Assembly: GCA_938045805.1 (NCBI GenBank)
Contig: CALIBL010000005.1
Coordinates: 1-48,180 of the forward strand
DNA length: 48,180 nucleotides
Reading direction: 5' to 3'
Source: an uncultured Rubripirellula sp.
Lineage (GTDB): Bacteria; Planctomycetota; Planctomycetia; Pirellulales; Pirellulaceae
The notes beneath the pieces were generated by a model. That model saw only the letters and a list, made by a program, of their open reading frames with translations, was not told the origin of the DNA and did not search any database. A program made the position numbers and the translations under genes. Shown piece by piece: positions 47,584 to 48,180 of the stretch. Every line of letters starts with the position of its first letter. Position 1 is the first letter of the stretch.

Positions 47584-47997
47584 GTGGCAGATTGGTTCGT
47601 GCAGATCAGTGGTACAGGTGACGAAGCTGGGCCTTATCGACCGAGTGAACTGTTGGAACTGGTAAGAAACGGAAAAGTGACACCTGAGTCAATGCTTCGG
47701 AAAGATAATTCCAGTTGGTTTGCCGCTGCAGATGTGGGTGGACTCTTTGAAGCTGCAATGCGTCCTACCATTCGGCATTTCTGTCCCAATTGCCAACATG
47801 AGATCACAGAGCCTCCGGTAACCTGTCCGAAGTGCGATACCAATGTTGTGCGAGCGCAGACCGAGATCATCGAGAATTCAATTGCCTCGCAAGATTCTCA
47901 GCAGCAAACCGATAACACCAGCAGTTCTGTCAAAGACTGGTTGAGTCGCAAGCGATTTGGTCGACGCTCTCCGGGTGACCCACGCAATCCGCGTTAG
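47584..47997 (+). CDS. GYF_2-domain protein with zinc ribbon
   Basis: A 137-residue protein. Residues 4-55 match the GYF_2 domain (WFVQISGTGDEAGPYRPSELL, SSWFAAADV), which is common in planctomycetes and may bind proline-rich peptides. A four-cysteine zinc ribbon follows (CPNC, CPKC at about 65-85), then a basic disordered tail. No membrane segment is seen. GTG 47584 has a strong GGAGGT 5 nt upstream. The function is unknown. Confidence 0.8.
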   Translation: MADWFVQISGTGDEAGPYRPSELLELVRNGKVTPESMLRKDNSSWFAAADVGGLFEAAMRPTIRHFCPNCQHEITEPPVTCPKCDTNVVRAQTEIIENSIASQDSQQQTDNTSSSVKDWLSRKRFGRRSPGDPRNPR

Positions 47998-48112
47998 AAA
48001 TTTCCGCGTACCGAGATCCTTGGTTCCACAGTAATCTTCGCGGTGATCTTTCCTCGCGACTTCGGTTCAACGGCTCTCTTCGCCGCTAGCTGACGTTTGG
48101 CGTCGACCTAGG

Positions 48113-48180
48113 TTAGTATCGAATTTCACCGCCATAGGTGAAGACCGCGTTGATCAGGTCTTCATAACCTTCCACGCTAT
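48113..48180 (-). CDS. C-terminal end of a gene cut by the window edge
   Basis: Read on the minus strand from the right edge, 21 codons end in TAA at 48113-48115. They encode SVEGYEDLINAVFTYGGEIRY. The composition is protein-like and the frame is open to the edge. Too little is visible to name a family. Confidence 0.5.
   Translation of the reverse strand, partial: SVEGYEDLINAVFTYGGEIRY

Overview
The window looks like chromosomal DNA of a planctomycete, probably of the Rhodopirellula/Pirellula type. This is inferred from the gene content: a formylglycine-type sulfatase, a PQQ-like beta-propeller protein, a MauG/CCP-type di-heme peroxidase, a DPP-IV-like peptidase, HEAT and TPR proteins, and many large exported proteins of unknown function. 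Gene starts are varied (ATG, GTG, TTG) and often lack a clear Shine-Dalgarno. No rRNA, tRNA, CRISPR array, transposase or integrase was recognised, so this reads as core chromosome rather than a mobile island.

Layout. 1-6.1 kb (+): a biotin-carrying carboxyltransferase (pyruvate carboxylase B/OadA type), a HEAT-LRR-PDZ protein, MutY, and a di-heme cytochrome c peroxidase. 6.0-6.9 kb: NAD(P)H-hydrate epimerase on the minus strand, tail-overlapping the peroxidase, then a divergent FmdB zinc ribbon. 7.2-14.9 kb (+): a small membrane protein, a DPP-IV-like peptidase with an inserted VHL-beta-like domain, and a 1420-residue membrane protein built of two similar units. 14.9-17.4 kb (-): a coupled pair of envelope-type unknowns resembling TIGR03545/TIGR03546. 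17.8-28.2 kb (+): an AddB-like nuclease, an AddA-like helicase, an SbcD/YhaO-like phosphoesterase and an SbcC/YhaN-like ATPase, probably one DNA-break-processing operon. 28.2-34.8 kb: sulfatase and UvrA (-), then NAD+ ligase LigA (+). 34.8-35.2 kb: a non-coding stretch ending in a strong terminator. 35.2-36.9 kb (-): an OmpR-type regulator and histidine kinase. 37.3-41.2 kb (+): a tail-anchored unknown and an ABC exporter whose permease carries a large extra domain. 41.2-48.2 kb: a PQQ-like protein (-), a HEAT/TPR protein (+), a glycine-zipper protein (-), NrdR (-), a GYF/zinc-ribbon protein (+), and the tail of one more minus-strand gene at the right edge.

Themes. DNA repair is over-represented: MutY, the AddAB-like pair, the SbcCD/YhaON-like pair, UvrA and LigA. 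The AddAB-like pair is unusual because the helicase has no C-terminal nuclease; the only nuclease site seen lies in the AddB-like partner, which in turn lacks a Walker A motif and the iron-sulfur cysteines of classical AddB. The strongest single oddity is the VHL-beta-like domain in the proline-specific peptidase, with the hydroxyproline-pocket residues largely kept. Opposing genes are packed tail to tail with almost no spacing, and one transcription terminator lies inside the opposing gene.
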